Source: Bacteroidota bacterium | Lineage (GTDB): Bacteria > Bacteroidota > Bacteroidia > Chitinophagales > Chitinophagaceae | Assembly: GCA_023436685.1 (NCBI GenBank) | Contig: JAEZIL010000285.1 | Coordinates: 1-10,206, forward strand | Length of the DNA stretch: 10,206 bases | Direction of reading: 5' to 3' | Shown: positions 1 to 7,764 of the stretch, one piece after another | Layout of the letters: each line of letters opens with the position of its first letter | Position numbering within the stretch: position 1 is the first letter of the stretch | Made by a program: the position numbers and the translations under genes | Notes under the pieces: generated by a model | Told to the model about the DNA's origin: nothing | The model's input: only the letters and a program-made list of their open reading frames with translations | Databases searched by the model: none

Positions 1-342
1 GGCTGGGCCTTGGCCATTGAATTTAGAGATAGTTCCTGGTATACAGATACTGTTTATGAATTATTAGACCAGTACAACGCTACCCTTGTAGTGCATGATA
101 TGCCAAAATCAAGAACACCACAGGTAGAGTTGTTAAGTGATACTGTGTACCTAAGGTTTCATGGTGAGAAAGGGGACTACCGTGGGACTTATGAGGAAGA
201 TGTATTGCGCGATTATGCATATTTGGTTAAAGACTGGTTGCAGGAAGGCAAAACAGTGTACGCTTATTTTAATAATACAGCAGGTGGAGGAGCAGTAGGC
301 AACGCTGCTACATTATACCGATATGTTTCTGAAATGGTTTGA
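1..342 (+). CDS. DUF72 (YecE-like) domain protein, C-terminal part
   Basis: This is the 3' portion of a gene that starts left of the window. The frame is open from base 1 (Gly-Trp-Ala-Leu-Ala-Ile-Glu-Phe-Arg) and ends at TGA 340-342, giving 113 residues. The opening AIEFRDSSWY matches the AvEfRhpsW-type segment of DUF72 proteins. It is followed by a VYLRFHG strand and a late VYAYFNNT segment, which also fit the C-terminal half of this TIM-barrel-like family (full length roughly 240-300 residues). The TTG at 10 could be read as a start but lies inside the conserved block, so the gene is truncated by the window edge. The biochemical role of DUF72 is not firmly established. The next gene is 134 bp away with its own promoter, so it is probably a separate unit. 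Confidence 0.85.
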   Translation, partial: GWALAIEFRDSSWYTDTVYELLDQYNATLVVHDMPKSRTPQVELLSDTVYLRFHGEKGDYRGTYEEDVLRDYAYLVKDWLQEGKTVYAYFNNTAGGGAVGNAATLYRYVSEMV

Positions 343-440
343 TATTATTAATACTAATATGTCAGATCTGCATCAATAAAAAATTCCCGTTTTTGAAAAT
401 CAATTTACTGCAATAATGAAAGCGTTGTGTAGGTAGTGAG

Positions 441-448
441 TAACTTTG
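441..448 (+). promoter_or_regulatory. Probable -7 box (TAACTTTG) for the siderophore receptor operon
   Basis: TAACTTTG fits the Bacteroidota -7 consensus TAnnTTTG exactly and lies 28 nt before the ATG at 477. No clear TTTG -33 box is present at the usual distance. The rest of the 343-476 gap holds nothing else convincing: an AT-rich inverted repeat at 342-360 has no GC stem and is not a credible terminator. No Fur box can be asserted by eye. Confidence 0.55.
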
Positions 449-476
449 CGCCCGCCAGACAAACACACAACGAAAC

Positions 477-2864
477 ATGAGACTAATTATTACGGCATTA
501 TTACTGCTTGTTGCCACAACAGTTTTTGCGCAAACAGGTACCATCATTGGTACTGTTACCACCTCAGACGATCAGCCTGCTGAATTTATAAATGTAGGCC
601 TGAAAGGGACATCGAAAGGAACTATTACCGATAAGAAAGGCGCATTCCAGATAAAAAATGTGGAACCGGGCTCGTATGTGATCTCAGTGCCGGTAATAGG
701 CCTGGAAACTGAAGAAAAAACTGTTGACGTTAAGGCCGGTTCAACAGTTACAGTTAATATCTCTTTAAGCGAAAGTTCCAAGCGCCTTTCTGAAGTAGTG
801 GTAACTACCGACATGAACCGCTATAATAATAAAAACACTTCCGAAGGCTTGCGTTTAACTACACCCATACAGGAAGTACCGCAGAATATACAAGTGGTAA
901 CCGGCACCATGCTAAAAGACCAGCAGGTAATAAGCATGAGCGATGGTTTGATACGCAATGTAAGCGGCCTTATAAGAGCCGAACACTGGGGCGATATGTA
1001 TACCAATATCACTGCACGCGGTTCTCAGATACAGGCTTTCCGTAACGGCTTTAACGTTGTAAACTCTTATTGGGGGCCATTGACCGAAGATATGAGCTTT
1101 GTTGAAAATATTGAATTTGTAAAAGGCCCAGCTGGTTTCATGCTGTCTAGTGGCGACCCTAGCGGCCTGTATAACGTAGTTACTAAAAAGCCCACGGGTG
1201 TAAGCAAGGGCGAAGTAAACTTAACTGTGGGTAGTTTTGACCTGTATCGTGGATCACTTGATCTGGACGGTAAACTCAGCAAGAATGGAAGATTGCTGTA
1301 CCGCCTCAATATGGCTGCACAAAACAAAGGTTCTTTCCGCGCAAATGAATATAACGACCGTTATACCATAGCCCCTGTGGTATCTTACCAGCTGGATGAG
1401 AAGACCAAACTGACCTTAGAATATACCTATCAACGCGCCAATATGAGCAATGTAGGCTCCTTCTATGTTTTTTCTCCTGAAGGGTATGCTACACTGCCAC
1501 GCGAGTTTACTTTGCTGCCCGCTGGTATTGAAGGCACAAAGATCAACGACCATAGCATGTATGCTAACCTGACACATAACTTCAACGACAAATGGAAAAT
1601 AACTGGCCAGGTTGCCCGTTTTATTTACAACCAGGTTGGTTCTTCTGCGTGGCCTGATTCTGTAGCACCTGATGGCTCTATGATACGTAACATCGGTATC
1701 TGGGATTCTAAGAGCAATATGATGATGGGACAGGTATTTGTGAATGGTGAATTTGAAACCGGGGCTATCAGGCACAGGGTACTGGGTGGCCTGGATATGG
1801 CAAACAAAAAATACTTGGCTGACTGGAGCACAGGATATGCGCTAGACAGTGCAAATAATATGTTTAAACCATGGGACTCGGATGTAAATACTGTAGTAGG
1901 CTATCCGAACCATTACTTCGATTCTTTGAGAGATAGCAAGCCTCTAGAAGAAAGGGCATATGCTGGTTTTGGTTTCCAAACCCAGTCTTACACCAGCCTT
2001 TATTTGCAGGATGAACTTGCTTTCTTTGATAATAAAGTAAGGTTGACGCTTGCCGGCAGATATACCGATTTAAGACAAGCCTATGCTGGCCCCGACGATA
2101 AAGCACAACACTTTACACCACGCGCAGGCTTAAGTGTATCTGTTGATAAAGAAACGGCTGTATATGCATTGTACGATCAGGCTTTTGTACCACAGAACGG
2201 TATATTGACAAGTGGCGATAAAGTGCAACCTATAACAGGGAACAATGTGGAGGTAGGGGTTAAGAAACAATGGTTTGGCGGCAGGTGGAATACCGGTTTA
2301 ACGGTGTATCGTATCATGAAGAATAATGAGCTTATCGGTGATCCTAACCAAGCACCTGCATCGGGCCTTAGCATTGAAATGGGCCAGAAAATTTCTGAGG
2401 GTGTTGAATTTGATCTGAAGGGTACTATAGTACGTGGCCTTAGTGTGATTGCCAACTATGCTTATACCGATTCAAGAATATCAAAAGTAGCCGATGGTAT
2501 TACATTTATGAAAGTAGGCGATGTAGTTCCGGGTTTTGCTAAGCATACAGCTAACGCATGGCTGGTGTACAGGATACAGGGTGGTGTGCTGAAAGGGTTT
2601 GGTGTACAGGCAGGTGCTACATTCCTTGGCGACAGGGCTACATATTGGGAACTTGGCCCTGACCCAAGCAAGTTGATTAAAGATTATTTTAAAATGGATG
2701 CAGGTTTAAGCTGGGAAAATGCAAAATTCAAAGTAACAGCTAATGTTTTCAACTTGTTAGACGAATATTTGTATAGCGGCTCTTATTACAGTTACCTGAC
2801 TTCATACAACTGGCAGGCAGAAGCACCACGCAATTTCAGGTTATCTGTAGGATATAGTTTCTAA
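477..2864 (+). CDS. TonB-dependent siderophore receptor (outer membrane)
   Basis: This 795-residue outer-membrane receptor is predicted to import ferric siderophores using TonB energy. Residues 1-18 form a signal peptide (basic MR start, hydrophobic ITALLLLVATTV core, VFA followed by Q). Residues 21-98 look like a carboxypeptidase-regulatory-like beta-sandwich, common on Bacteroidota receptors. SEVVVT at 105-110 is a plausible TonB box. The plug spans about 125-240, with IQEVPQNIQVVT, ARGSQIQAFRNGF, and VENIEFVKGPAGFM followed by a GDPSGLYNVVTKKP block, as in FhuE/FoxA-type siderophore receptors. The remainder is an aromatic-rich beta-barrel ending in FRLSVGYSF with the expected terminal Phe. 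The gene shares one base with the downstream PepSY gene, which strengthens the iron-siderophore assignment. Which siderophore it uses cannot be read from the sequence. Confidence 0.93.
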   Translation: MRLIITALLLLVATTVFAQTGTIIGTVTTSDDQPAEFINVGLKGTSKGTITDKKGAFQIKNVEPGSYVISVPVIGLETEEKTVDVKAGSTVTVNISLSESSKRLSEVVVTTDMNRYNNKNTSEGLRLTTPIQEVPQNIQVVTGTMLKDQQVISMSDGLIRNVSGLIRAEHWGDMYTNITARGSQIQAFRNGFNVVNSYWGPLTEDMSFVENIEFVKGPAGFMLSSGDPSGLYNVVTKKPTGVSKGEVNLTVGSFDLYRGSLDLDGKLSKNGRLLYRLNMAAQNKGSFRANEYNDRYTIAPVVSYQLDEKTKLTLEYTYQRANMSNVGSFYVFSPEGYATLPREFTLLPAGIEGTKINDHSMYANLTHNFNDKWKITGQVARFIYNQVGSSAWPDSVAPDGSMIRNIGIWDSKSNMMMGQVFVNGEFETGAIRHRVLGGLDMANKKYLADWSTGYALDSANNMFKPWDSDVNTVVGYPNHYFDSLRDSKPLEERAYAGFGFQTQSYTSLYLQDELAFFDNKVRLTLAGRYTDLRQAYAGPDDKAQHFTPRAGLSVSVDKETAVYALYDQAFVPQNGILTSGDKVQPITGNNVEVGVKKQWFGGRWNTGLTVYRIMKNNELIGDPNQAPASGLSIEMGQKISEGVEFDLKGTIVRGLSVIANYAYTDSRISKVADGITFMKVGDVVPGFAKHTANAWLVYRIQGGVLKGFGVQAGATFLGDRATYWELGPDPSKLIKDYFKMDAGLSWENAKFKVTANVFNLLDEYLYSGSYYSYLTSYNWQAEAPRNFRLSVGYSF

Positions 2865-4033
2865 TGAATTTTAAAAAAGGGATAAAGACAGTGCACCTCT
2901 GGCTCGGACTCACGTCCGGGCTAGTGGTTTTATTTTTAGGTATCACGGGTTGTATACTTGCTTTTCAGAGAGAAATAGAAACCATAACCTTACCATACCA
3001 ATACGTTAAGCCCCAAACCGGCAATTTTGTACCACCCTCACGCTTATATGCTATTGCAACAAAGGCACTGCCCGGTAAAATAGCACACAGTGTTACCTAT
3101 GGTGCCAGAAATAAGGCTGCTGTAGTTACCTATTATCACGATGATCCTGAATATTATTATCTGGCTTATCTTAACCCATATACAGGCGAAGTATTGAAGG
3201 TTAAGAATATGGATGATGATTTCTTTAGGATAGTTGTTAAGGGTCATTTTTACCTTTGGCTGCCTGAAGATATAGGTAAGCCAATTGTAGCTTCTGCAAC
3301 CCTCATTTTCTTTGTAATGATGGTGACGGGTATTGTGTTGTGGTGGCCCAAGAACAAAGCAGCCCGCAAGCAACGCTTTTCGGTAAAGTGGAATGCGAAA
3401 TGGCGCCGCGTCAATTATGATTTGCACAGTGTACTAGGCTTTTATATGAGCTGGATAGCGATATTCATTGCTATCACAGGTTTGGTTTGGGGTTTTGAAT
3501 GGGTGGGCAATTCAATGTACTGGGTAACATCGGGTGGTAAACAACTGATACCGTTTTATGAACCTGCATCTGGAAAAAAAGTTATTTTATCAGACAATAC
3601 CCCTGTGATAGATAAAATATGGAAGCAAATGCAAACTTCCTATACCAAAGCTGAAACACTGGAGATCCATTATCCGCATACAGATACCTCGTCGATAGAA
3701 GTAGCAGCCAACCCTGATGCGTCGACCTATTGGAAAACAGATTACCGGTATTTTGACCAGTATACTATGCAGGAAATGGATGTTAAACATATTTACGGAA
3801 GATTTAATAATACCAGGGTTGCCGATAAGATAACCAGAATGAACTACGATGTACACGTGGGTGCCATACTGGGCCTGCCGGGTAAAATAATGGCCTTCTT
3901 TGCCAGCCTGGTAGCTGCCAGCCTTCCTGTAACTGGCTTTTGCATTTGGTGGGGCAGAAGAAACAAAAAGAAAGCAAACGAAATTCCGGTTCATGTTGTT
4001 AAAGCCCGGAAAAGAATAGAAGAGCTTGTGTGA
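2864..4033 (+). CDS. PepSY-associated TM helix protein, probable ferric-siderophore reductase
   Basis: This 389-residue inner-membrane protein has PepSY_TM architecture. TM1 is at about 12-34 (HLWLGLTSGLVVLFLGITG), followed by a periplasmic PepSY-like domain at about 50-125. TM2 lies at about 140-161, TM3 at about 188-211 and a second soluble loop at about 220-325. The last helix is at about 340-363 and ends in a basic tail (GRRNKKK). Histidines sit near the helices: H11, H128 (GHFYLWLP), H188 (DLHSVLG) and H331 (DVHVGAILG). Related proteins such as FoxB of Pseudomonas act in reductive release of iron from siderophores, and these histidines could be haem ligands; that is inference. The ATG overlaps the receptor stop (TAATG at 2862-2866), with AGGA at 2849-2852, so translational coupling is likely. 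A strong terminator follows. Confidence 0.87.
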   Translation: MNFKKGIKTVHLWLGLTSGLVVLFLGITGCILAFQREIETITLPYQYVKPQTGNFVPPSRLYAIATKALPGKIAHSVTYGARNKAAVVTYYHDDPEYYYLAYLNPYTGEVLKVKNMDDDFFRIVVKGHFYLWLPEDIGKPIVASATLIFFVMMVTGIVLWWPKNKAARKQRFSVKWNAKWRRVNYDLHSVLGFYMSWIAIFIAITGLVWGFEWVGNSMYWVTSGGKQLIPFYEPASGKKVILSDNTPVIDKIWKQMQTSYTKAETLEIHYPHTDTSSIEVAANPDASTYWKTDYRYFDQYTMQEMDVKHIYGRFNNTRVADKITRMNYDVHVGAILGLPGKIMAFFASLVAASLPVTGFCIWWGRRNKKKANEIPVHVVKARKRIEELV

Positions 4034-4052
4034 CAAACACTATTTAGTAATG

Positions 4053-4080
4053 ATAAGCCGCATTAAATGCGGCTTATTTA
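4053..4080 (+). terminator. Rho-independent terminator of the siderophore operon
   Basis: Perfect 11-bp arms ATAAGCCGCAT (4053-4063) and ATGCGGCTTAT (4067-4077) surround a TAA loop, followed by TTATTG. It lies 20 bp after the PepSY stop codon. The flanking A/T pairs make it possibly active on both strands, although no gene reads toward it from the right. Confidence 0.85.
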
Positions 4081-4082
4081 TT

Positions 4083-4105
4083 GACTATAAAAAAATTGTA
4101 TAGTC
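4083..4105. repeat. Operator-like inverted repeat upstream of the PAP2 gene
   Basis: GACTATA (4083-4089) and its exact reverse complement TATAGTC (4099-4105) are separated by 9 nt. It sits just upstream of, and partly over, the expected -33 region of the promoter candidate at 4125-4131. The spacing would suit a dimeric regulator, but the arms are AT-rich and a chance origin is possible. Confidence 0.3.
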
Positions 4106-4124
4106 TGTGTTATTAAATTATTAC

Positions 4125-4131
4125 TAATTTG
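4125..4131 (+). promoter_or_regulatory. Weak candidate -7 box (TAATTTG) for the PAP2 gene
   Basis: TAATTTG followed by CG resembles TAnnTTTG with one spacer base missing. It is 45 nt before the ATG at 4177, somewhat farther than for the other promoters here. No convincing -33 TTTG box is visible. A new promoter is expected because a strong terminator precedes this gene. Confidence 0.35.
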
Positions 4132-4176
4132 CGCGCGCTTTCATAGCATCACACACACAATTACATTACTGGAAAA

Positions 4177-4857
4177 ATGTCAACGACTTTAGTTGTTCAA
4201 GACTATTTGTCTAATCTTATAGCGGCCTGGCGCAGCGAATTAAAAGACAAAGTATTTCGCACAAAACTTATCCTGATGCCCGCTTTGTTCCTAGTTTATT
4301 CCGCTATTACGCAGCAACTAGGTAACTATATACAAATGCGGCAAGGAGTAAGGCTGAACGATAAGCTACTTACGCTTTTCCCCAGCCATGATTTTTCACA
4401 GTATATTTTTTTGTTACTGTATGCATCACTATTAACCATAATAGTAACCCATCTGCATAAACCTAAGATGATTTTAAAGGTACTGGAAATGCATCTTTTT
4501 GTAGCAGTGGTAAGGCAGATATGTATTCTATTACTTGCGCTTGAGCCGCCGGTAGGTATTATAGTATTGCGTGATGTTTTCCTGGAGAATACAGTATATC
4601 CTCCTGATGCACCACTAACGAAGGATCTGTTCTTTAGTGGCCATGTAGCCAGTATATGGATATATTTTTTATGCGCCACCAAAAACTATCTTAAGGTGTA
4701 CTTTGCCCTAGCAACGGTGTTAATGAGCTTTATGGTATTAAGTATGCGCGTACACTACAGCTACGATGTGTTTGGGGCAATATTCTTTACTACGCTTATC
4801 TATGCAATGCCTACCAGGGTGCGCTCATACTATTTAAGGCTAAAACAATGGCCATAG
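4177..4857 (+). CDS. PAP2-superfamily membrane protein, sphingomyelin-synthase-like (PAP2_C type)
   Basis: This 226-residue polytopic membrane protein has hydrophobic segments at about 31-47, 74-92, 104-122, 153-167, 171-189 and 197-210. Two motifs stand out: FFSGHV at 152-157 and RVHYSYDVFGA at 191-201. Together they supply H156, H193 and D197. The H-x3-D spacing in HYSYD and the SGH block match the His-His-Asp catalytic arrangement of the PAP2_C/sphingomyelin synthase branch, rather than the longer classical PAP2 signature with an upstream KxxxxxxRP motif, which I do not see. It could be a lipid phosphatase or a phospho-headgroup transferase acting on ceramide or diacylglycerol in the cytoplasmic membrane; the substrate is inference. 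The first residues are not a typical signal peptide. It appears to be monocistronic, with a separate promoter before the next gene. Confidence 0.75.
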   Translation: MSTTLVVQDYLSNLIAAWRSELKDKVFRTKLILMPALFLVYSAITQQLGNYIQMRQGVRLNDKLLTLFPSHDFSQYIFLLLYASLLTIIVTHLHKPKMILKVLEMHLFVAVVRQICILLLALEPPVGIIVLRDVFLENTVYPPDAPLTKDLFFSGHVASIWIYFLCATKNYLKVYFALATVLMSFMVLSMRVHYSYDVFGAIFFTTLIYAMPTRVRSYYLRLKQWP

Positions 4858-4868
4858 TAATAAATTGG

Positions 4869-4876
4869 TAGTTTTG
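4869..4876 (+). promoter_or_regulatory. Probable -7 box (TAGTTTTG) for the HipA-like/DUF3037 pair
   Basis: TAGTTTTG matches TAnnTTTG exactly and lies 29 nt before the ATG at 4906, the same spacing as the promoter of the receptor operon. The expected -33 position falls in the end of the PAP2 gene and has no clear TTTG. Confidence 0.5.
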
Positions 4877-4905
4877 TTACCTTATTATACAAGGTAGATA
4901 TACTA

Positions 4906-5703
4906 ATGAACCCCATACCTGAGCTAAGAACTGTAAACGTAACACGCTATGTAACTCCGCTGCGCGAGGGCGGTTCGCTGCCGGCGATAGCCGATGCTGA
5001 TGATGGATTTTTGTATGTCTTGAAGTTCAGAGGGGCAGGGCAAGGAACCAAAGCGCTTATTGCCGACCTTATAGGTGCTGAAGTAGCACGTGCATTAGGC
5101 TTAAAAGTACCCGAACTGGTATTTGCCGAATTAGATAGTGCCTTTGGCAGAACCGAGCCCGATGAAGAAATACAAGACCTGCTAAAAGCAAGCGTTGGGT
5201 TGAACCTTGGAGTACATTATTTATCGGGTGCAATAACTTTCGATCCTGCTGTGGTAAAATTACCGTGTGATACATGTGCAAAAATAGTATGGCTGGATGC
5301 TTTGCTGATGAATGTAGACCGTACTGCACGCAATACAAACATGCTGATGTGGCATAATGAACTATGGCTGATAGACCATGGGGCATCTTTATACTTTCAC
5401 CACTCTTGGGATAACTGGCGCGAACAAGCTCAAAAGCCCTTTGTACAGATAAAAGACCATGTATTATTACCCTTTGCTGATGAGTTGGATAAAACAGATG
5501 AAGCATGTAAAGCTGTATTGACACCTGAACTGATCAGAAGTATTGTAAACCTGATACCAGATAGCTGGATACCGGAAGAGAACATGGCTGAAGCTAGCCG
5601 TGAGGGTGTGCGTAATGTGTATGCTGAATTTTTGTTGCAGCGGTTAAACTCATCTCACAACTTTGTAAAAGAAGCGCAAAATGCCAGGAAAGCACTTATT
5701 TGA
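4906..5703 (+). CDS. HipA-like kinase domain protein (HipA_2 type)
   Basis: This 265-residue soluble protein resembles the stand-alone HipA-like kinase family rather than full-length HipA (about 440 residues). An N-terminal lobe carries YVLKFRG, where K40 is a candidate ATP-binding lysine. It is followed by GTKALIADLIGAEVARALGLKVPEL-type sequence, shared with HipA-family proteins. The catalytic loop is at about 130-146 (WLDALLMNVDRTARNTN), with D138 as candidate base and N143 as metal ligand. LIDHGASLYF at 155-164 provides D157, the DFG-like aspartate. All key kinase residues therefore appear present. No HipB-like DNA-binding antitoxin lies next to it. Instead its last 23 bp overlap the start of a DUF3037 gene in another frame, a pairing I recognise from other bacteria. 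The phosphorylation target is unknown, and a toxin role is not shown by the sequence. Confidence 0.82.
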   Translation: MNPIPELRTVNVTRYVTPLREGGSLPAIADADDGFLYVLKFRGAGQGTKALIADLIGAEVARALGLKVPELVFAELDSAFGRTEPDEEIQDLLKASVGLNLGVHYLSGAITFDPAVVKLPCDTCAKIVWLDALLMNVDRTARNTNMLMWHNELWLIDHGASLYFHHSWDNWREQAQKPFVQIKDHVLLPFADELDKTDEACKAVLTPELIRSIVNLIPDSWIPEENMAEASREGVRNVYAEFLLQRLNSSHNFVKEAQNARKALI

Positions 5704-6064
5704 GTATGCGGTGATACGTATTGTACCCAAGGTAGAGCGGGAGGAATTCCTGAATGCCGGCGTTATTCTTTATTGTAAAGATCTCAGGTATTTGCAGGCC
5801 AGGTTCAATATTAATGAGAAGCGTGCACGGGCATTTTGTGAAAAGATAAGTATAGAAGAATTGCAACAACACCTGGATGCGTTTGATGCCATTTGTAAAG
5901 GTGAAAAGGATGCAGGCCCCATTGCTCAATTAGATATTGCAAGCAGATTCAGATGGTTGACAGCTAAACGCAGTACTATAGTACAAACATCGCAAGTACA
6001 CCCCGGCCTAAGTGACGACCCTGTTGCAACATTGCAAAAACTATATGAGCAACTGGTAATGTAA
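5681..6064 (+). CDS. DUF3037 domain protein, partner of HipA-like kinase
   Basis: This 127-residue protein begins at ATG 5681, inside the 3' end of the kinase gene (23-bp overlap in a different reading frame). FEYAVIRIVPKVEREEFLNAGVILYCKDLRYLQARF at about residues 7-42 is the typical DUF3037 beginning, with the NAGVIL block as its clearest signature. The rest is helical, without membrane segments or a DNA-binding motif that I can recognise. The overlap implies coupled translation and roughly matched expression with the kinase. Whether it is a substrate, an inhibitor or an assembly partner of the kinase is unknown. The start is supported because the conserved region begins only about six residues in. 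Confidence 0.8.
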   Translation: MPGKHLFEYAVIRIVPKVEREEFLNAGVILYCKDLRYLQARFNINEKRARAFCEKISIEELQQHLDAFDAICKGEKDAGPIAQLDIASRFRWLTAKRSTIVQTSQVHPGLSDDPVATLQKLYEQLVM

Positions 6065-6114
6065 TTGTATTTTTTGCAGTTGTAAATTTTTCTCATCGGT
6101 AGTACTTTCATGTT

Positions 6115-7713
6115 ATGGATAATATAGGTGTTATTGTACTCCTGCTTTTTGCTGTTACATTTTTAGCTGTATTAAGTAATAAATACAAGTTTCCGTTTTC
6201 CATTATCCTGGTACTATGTGGCGTAGCTATTAGTTTGATACCATCATTGCCTGTAATTCAACTTAATCCAAGTGTAGTATTCCTTATATTTCTGCCACCT
6301 ATGTTGTATGAAGCGGCATGGAATACCAGCTGGCACGATTTCAAGTCGTCGGTAAGGCCCATAGCCTTTGCTGCTGTTGGACTGGTGCTGTTTACAACAA
6401 GTATGGTAGCAATAGCTGCACATGCATTAATACCCGATATAAGCTGGCCAGTAGCCTTTTTAATTGGAGCTATAGTATCTCCGCCAGATGCTGTGGCAGC
6501 CATATCCATAACAAAGGGCTTAGGGCTACCACCTAAAATAATAGCCGTATTGGAAGGAGAAAGTTTGTTGAACGATGCAAGCGGCCTTATAGCATACAAA
6601 TATGCGCTGATAGCTATAACCGCAGGTAACTTCGTGCTTTGGGAGGCTGAATTGAATTTTATCATAATTGCTGCGCTGGGAATAGGGTTGGGGTTACTTG
6701 TAGGGTATACGATGTATATAATACACAAGAAATTTATCTGTAATCCTGTAATTGAGGTGACACTTACTTTTCTTACACCTTTTGCTGCTTATTTACTGGC
6801 CGAGCACTTTCATATTTCGGGGGTACTAGCGGTAGTAACAACTGGGTTGTTTCTGTCGTTCCGTTCCAATATTATTTTTAATCATCAAAGCCGTATTATG
6901 GCTTATTCGGTATGGGAGGTTGTTACTTTTATACTGAATGGGTTGGTATTTATTTTCATAGGCCTGCAACTATCCAGTGTTATGAAAGGTATTGGGAACT
7001 ATAGTGCCGGCCAGCTTGCACTGTATGGTTTTACAATATCCCTGGTTGTTATCATTGTTCGTTTTATCTGGATATTACCGGCTTCATTGTTTCCTAAAAG
7101 ACTTGGCAAATTGCTAAAGCAGAAAGAAGCATTTGAACCAAGAAATTTGGTGGTATTTGGTTGGTCGGGTATGAGGGGAGTAGTATCTATGGCGGCAGCT
7201 TTGGCAATACCACTCACCATGCCTGATGGCAGCCCTTTCCCGCATCGCAACCTTGTTATTTTTCTTACGTTCTGTGTTATCTTTTCAACGTTGGTAGTAT
7301 TAGGGCTCACGTTGCCCTGGGTAGTTCGAAAACTTAAAATTGAGCCTCATTCGCTTGTGGCAGAAGAGTATATGGTAAGAACTGAAGTAGTTCAGAAGGT
7401 CATTACACATATAGAAGAGAACTTATCATTGCTACCCGATGAATTGCTGAACAACATTAAGAGTAAGTACGAAGTGAAATATAACAGGTTGCAAAAAACC
7501 GATCTTCCGTCTAACTATTTTGGCGGTGGTAAGGTGCTGTCAGGAAATGTATTTCACGAATTCTCCAAGACGCAGATAGATCTTATTGGTGTAGAAAGGG
7601 AAGTATTGCAGGCTATGCATAAATTTGGACAAGCGAGTGAGGAGATAATACGCAAAATAGAACGGGAGCTTGACCTTGAAGAGGTAAGGCTGCAAATGGA
7701 AATGACCAACTAA
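6115..7713 (+). CDS. CPA1-family Na+/H+ antiporter
   Basis: This 532-residue inner-membrane cation/proton antiporter has about 12 hydrophobic segments between residues 3 and 405. Family motifs are clear: FLPPMLYEAAW at 59-69, SPPDAVAA at 122-129 (D125), EGESLLNDASG at 147-157 with the N153-D154 transport pair, and GWSGMRGVVSMAAALAIP at 349-366. Residues after about 410 form a cytosolic, largely helical and charged tail of about 120 residues, as in bacterial NhaP/NvrA-like CPA1 proteins, probably regulatory. It exchanges Na+ (or K+) for H+ for pH and ion homeostasis; ion choice cannot be read from sequence. An alternative ATG at 6110 is out of frame. The gene lies 50 bp after DUF3037, so read-through from that operon is possible. 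Candidate promoter-like elements in the gap are ambiguous (TATTTTTTTG at about 6068, TAGTACTTTC at 6100). Confidence 0.92.
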   Translation: MDNIGVIVLLLFAVTFLAVLSNKYKFPFSIILVLCGVAISLIPSLPVIQLNPSVVFLIFLPPMLYEAAWNTSWHDFKSSVRPIAFAAVGLVLFTTSMVAIAAHALIPDISWPVAFLIGAIVSPPDAVAAISITKGLGLPPKIIAVLEGESLLNDASGLIAYKYALIAITAGNFVLWEAELNFIIIAALGIGLGLLVGYTMYIIHKKFICNPVIEVTLTFLTPFAAYLLAEHFHISGVLAVVTTGLFLSFRSNIIFNHQSRIMAYSVWEVVTFILNGLVFIFIGLQLSSVMKGIGNYSAGQLALYGFTISLVVIIVRFIWILPASLFPKRLGKLLKQKEAFEPRNLVVFGWSGMRGVVSMAAALAIPLTMPDGSPFPHRNLVIFLTFCVIFSTLVVLGLTLPWVVRKLKIEPHSLVAEEYMVRTEVVQKVITHIEENLSLLPDELLNNIKSKYEVKYNRLQKTDLPSNYFGGGKVLSGNVFHEFSKTQIDLIGVEREVLQAMHKFGQASEEIIRKIERELDLEEVRLQMEMTN

Positions 7714-7747
7714 AAATAAAAGCCACCCTGAAGAGGGCGGCTTATTT
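7712..7747. terminator. Bidirectional terminator between convergent genes
   Basis: The stem pairs 7720-7729 (AAGCCACCCT) with 7734-7743 (AGGGCGGCTT), with one A-C mismatch and a GAAG loop. On the plus strand it is followed by ATTTCATTT, and on the minus strand by TTTATTTTTA, the better U-tract. It lies between the antiporter stop (7713) and the M56 gene stop (7765), so it probably ends both transcripts. Confidence 0.8.
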
Positions 7748-7764
7748 CATTTGGTGTACATCTG

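Noticed and set aside
342..360. Inverted repeat ATATTA-N7-TAATAT after the DUF72 gene as a terminator
   Set aside because: The stem is only six A/T pairs with no GC and no T-tract, so it would not be stable.
1416..1775. 119-residue minus-strand open frame within the TonB receptor gene
   Set aside because: Antisense shadow of the beta-barrel coding sequence, with no recognisable domain or promoter.
4906..5703. Classical HipA toxin of a HipBA module
   Set aside because: The protein is much shorter than HipA, no HipB-like helix-turn-helix gene is adjacent, and the partner is DUF3037.
6110..6112. ATG as an alternative antiporter start
   Set aside because: It is out of frame with the antiporter; the in-frame ATG at 6115 leads directly into the first membrane helix.
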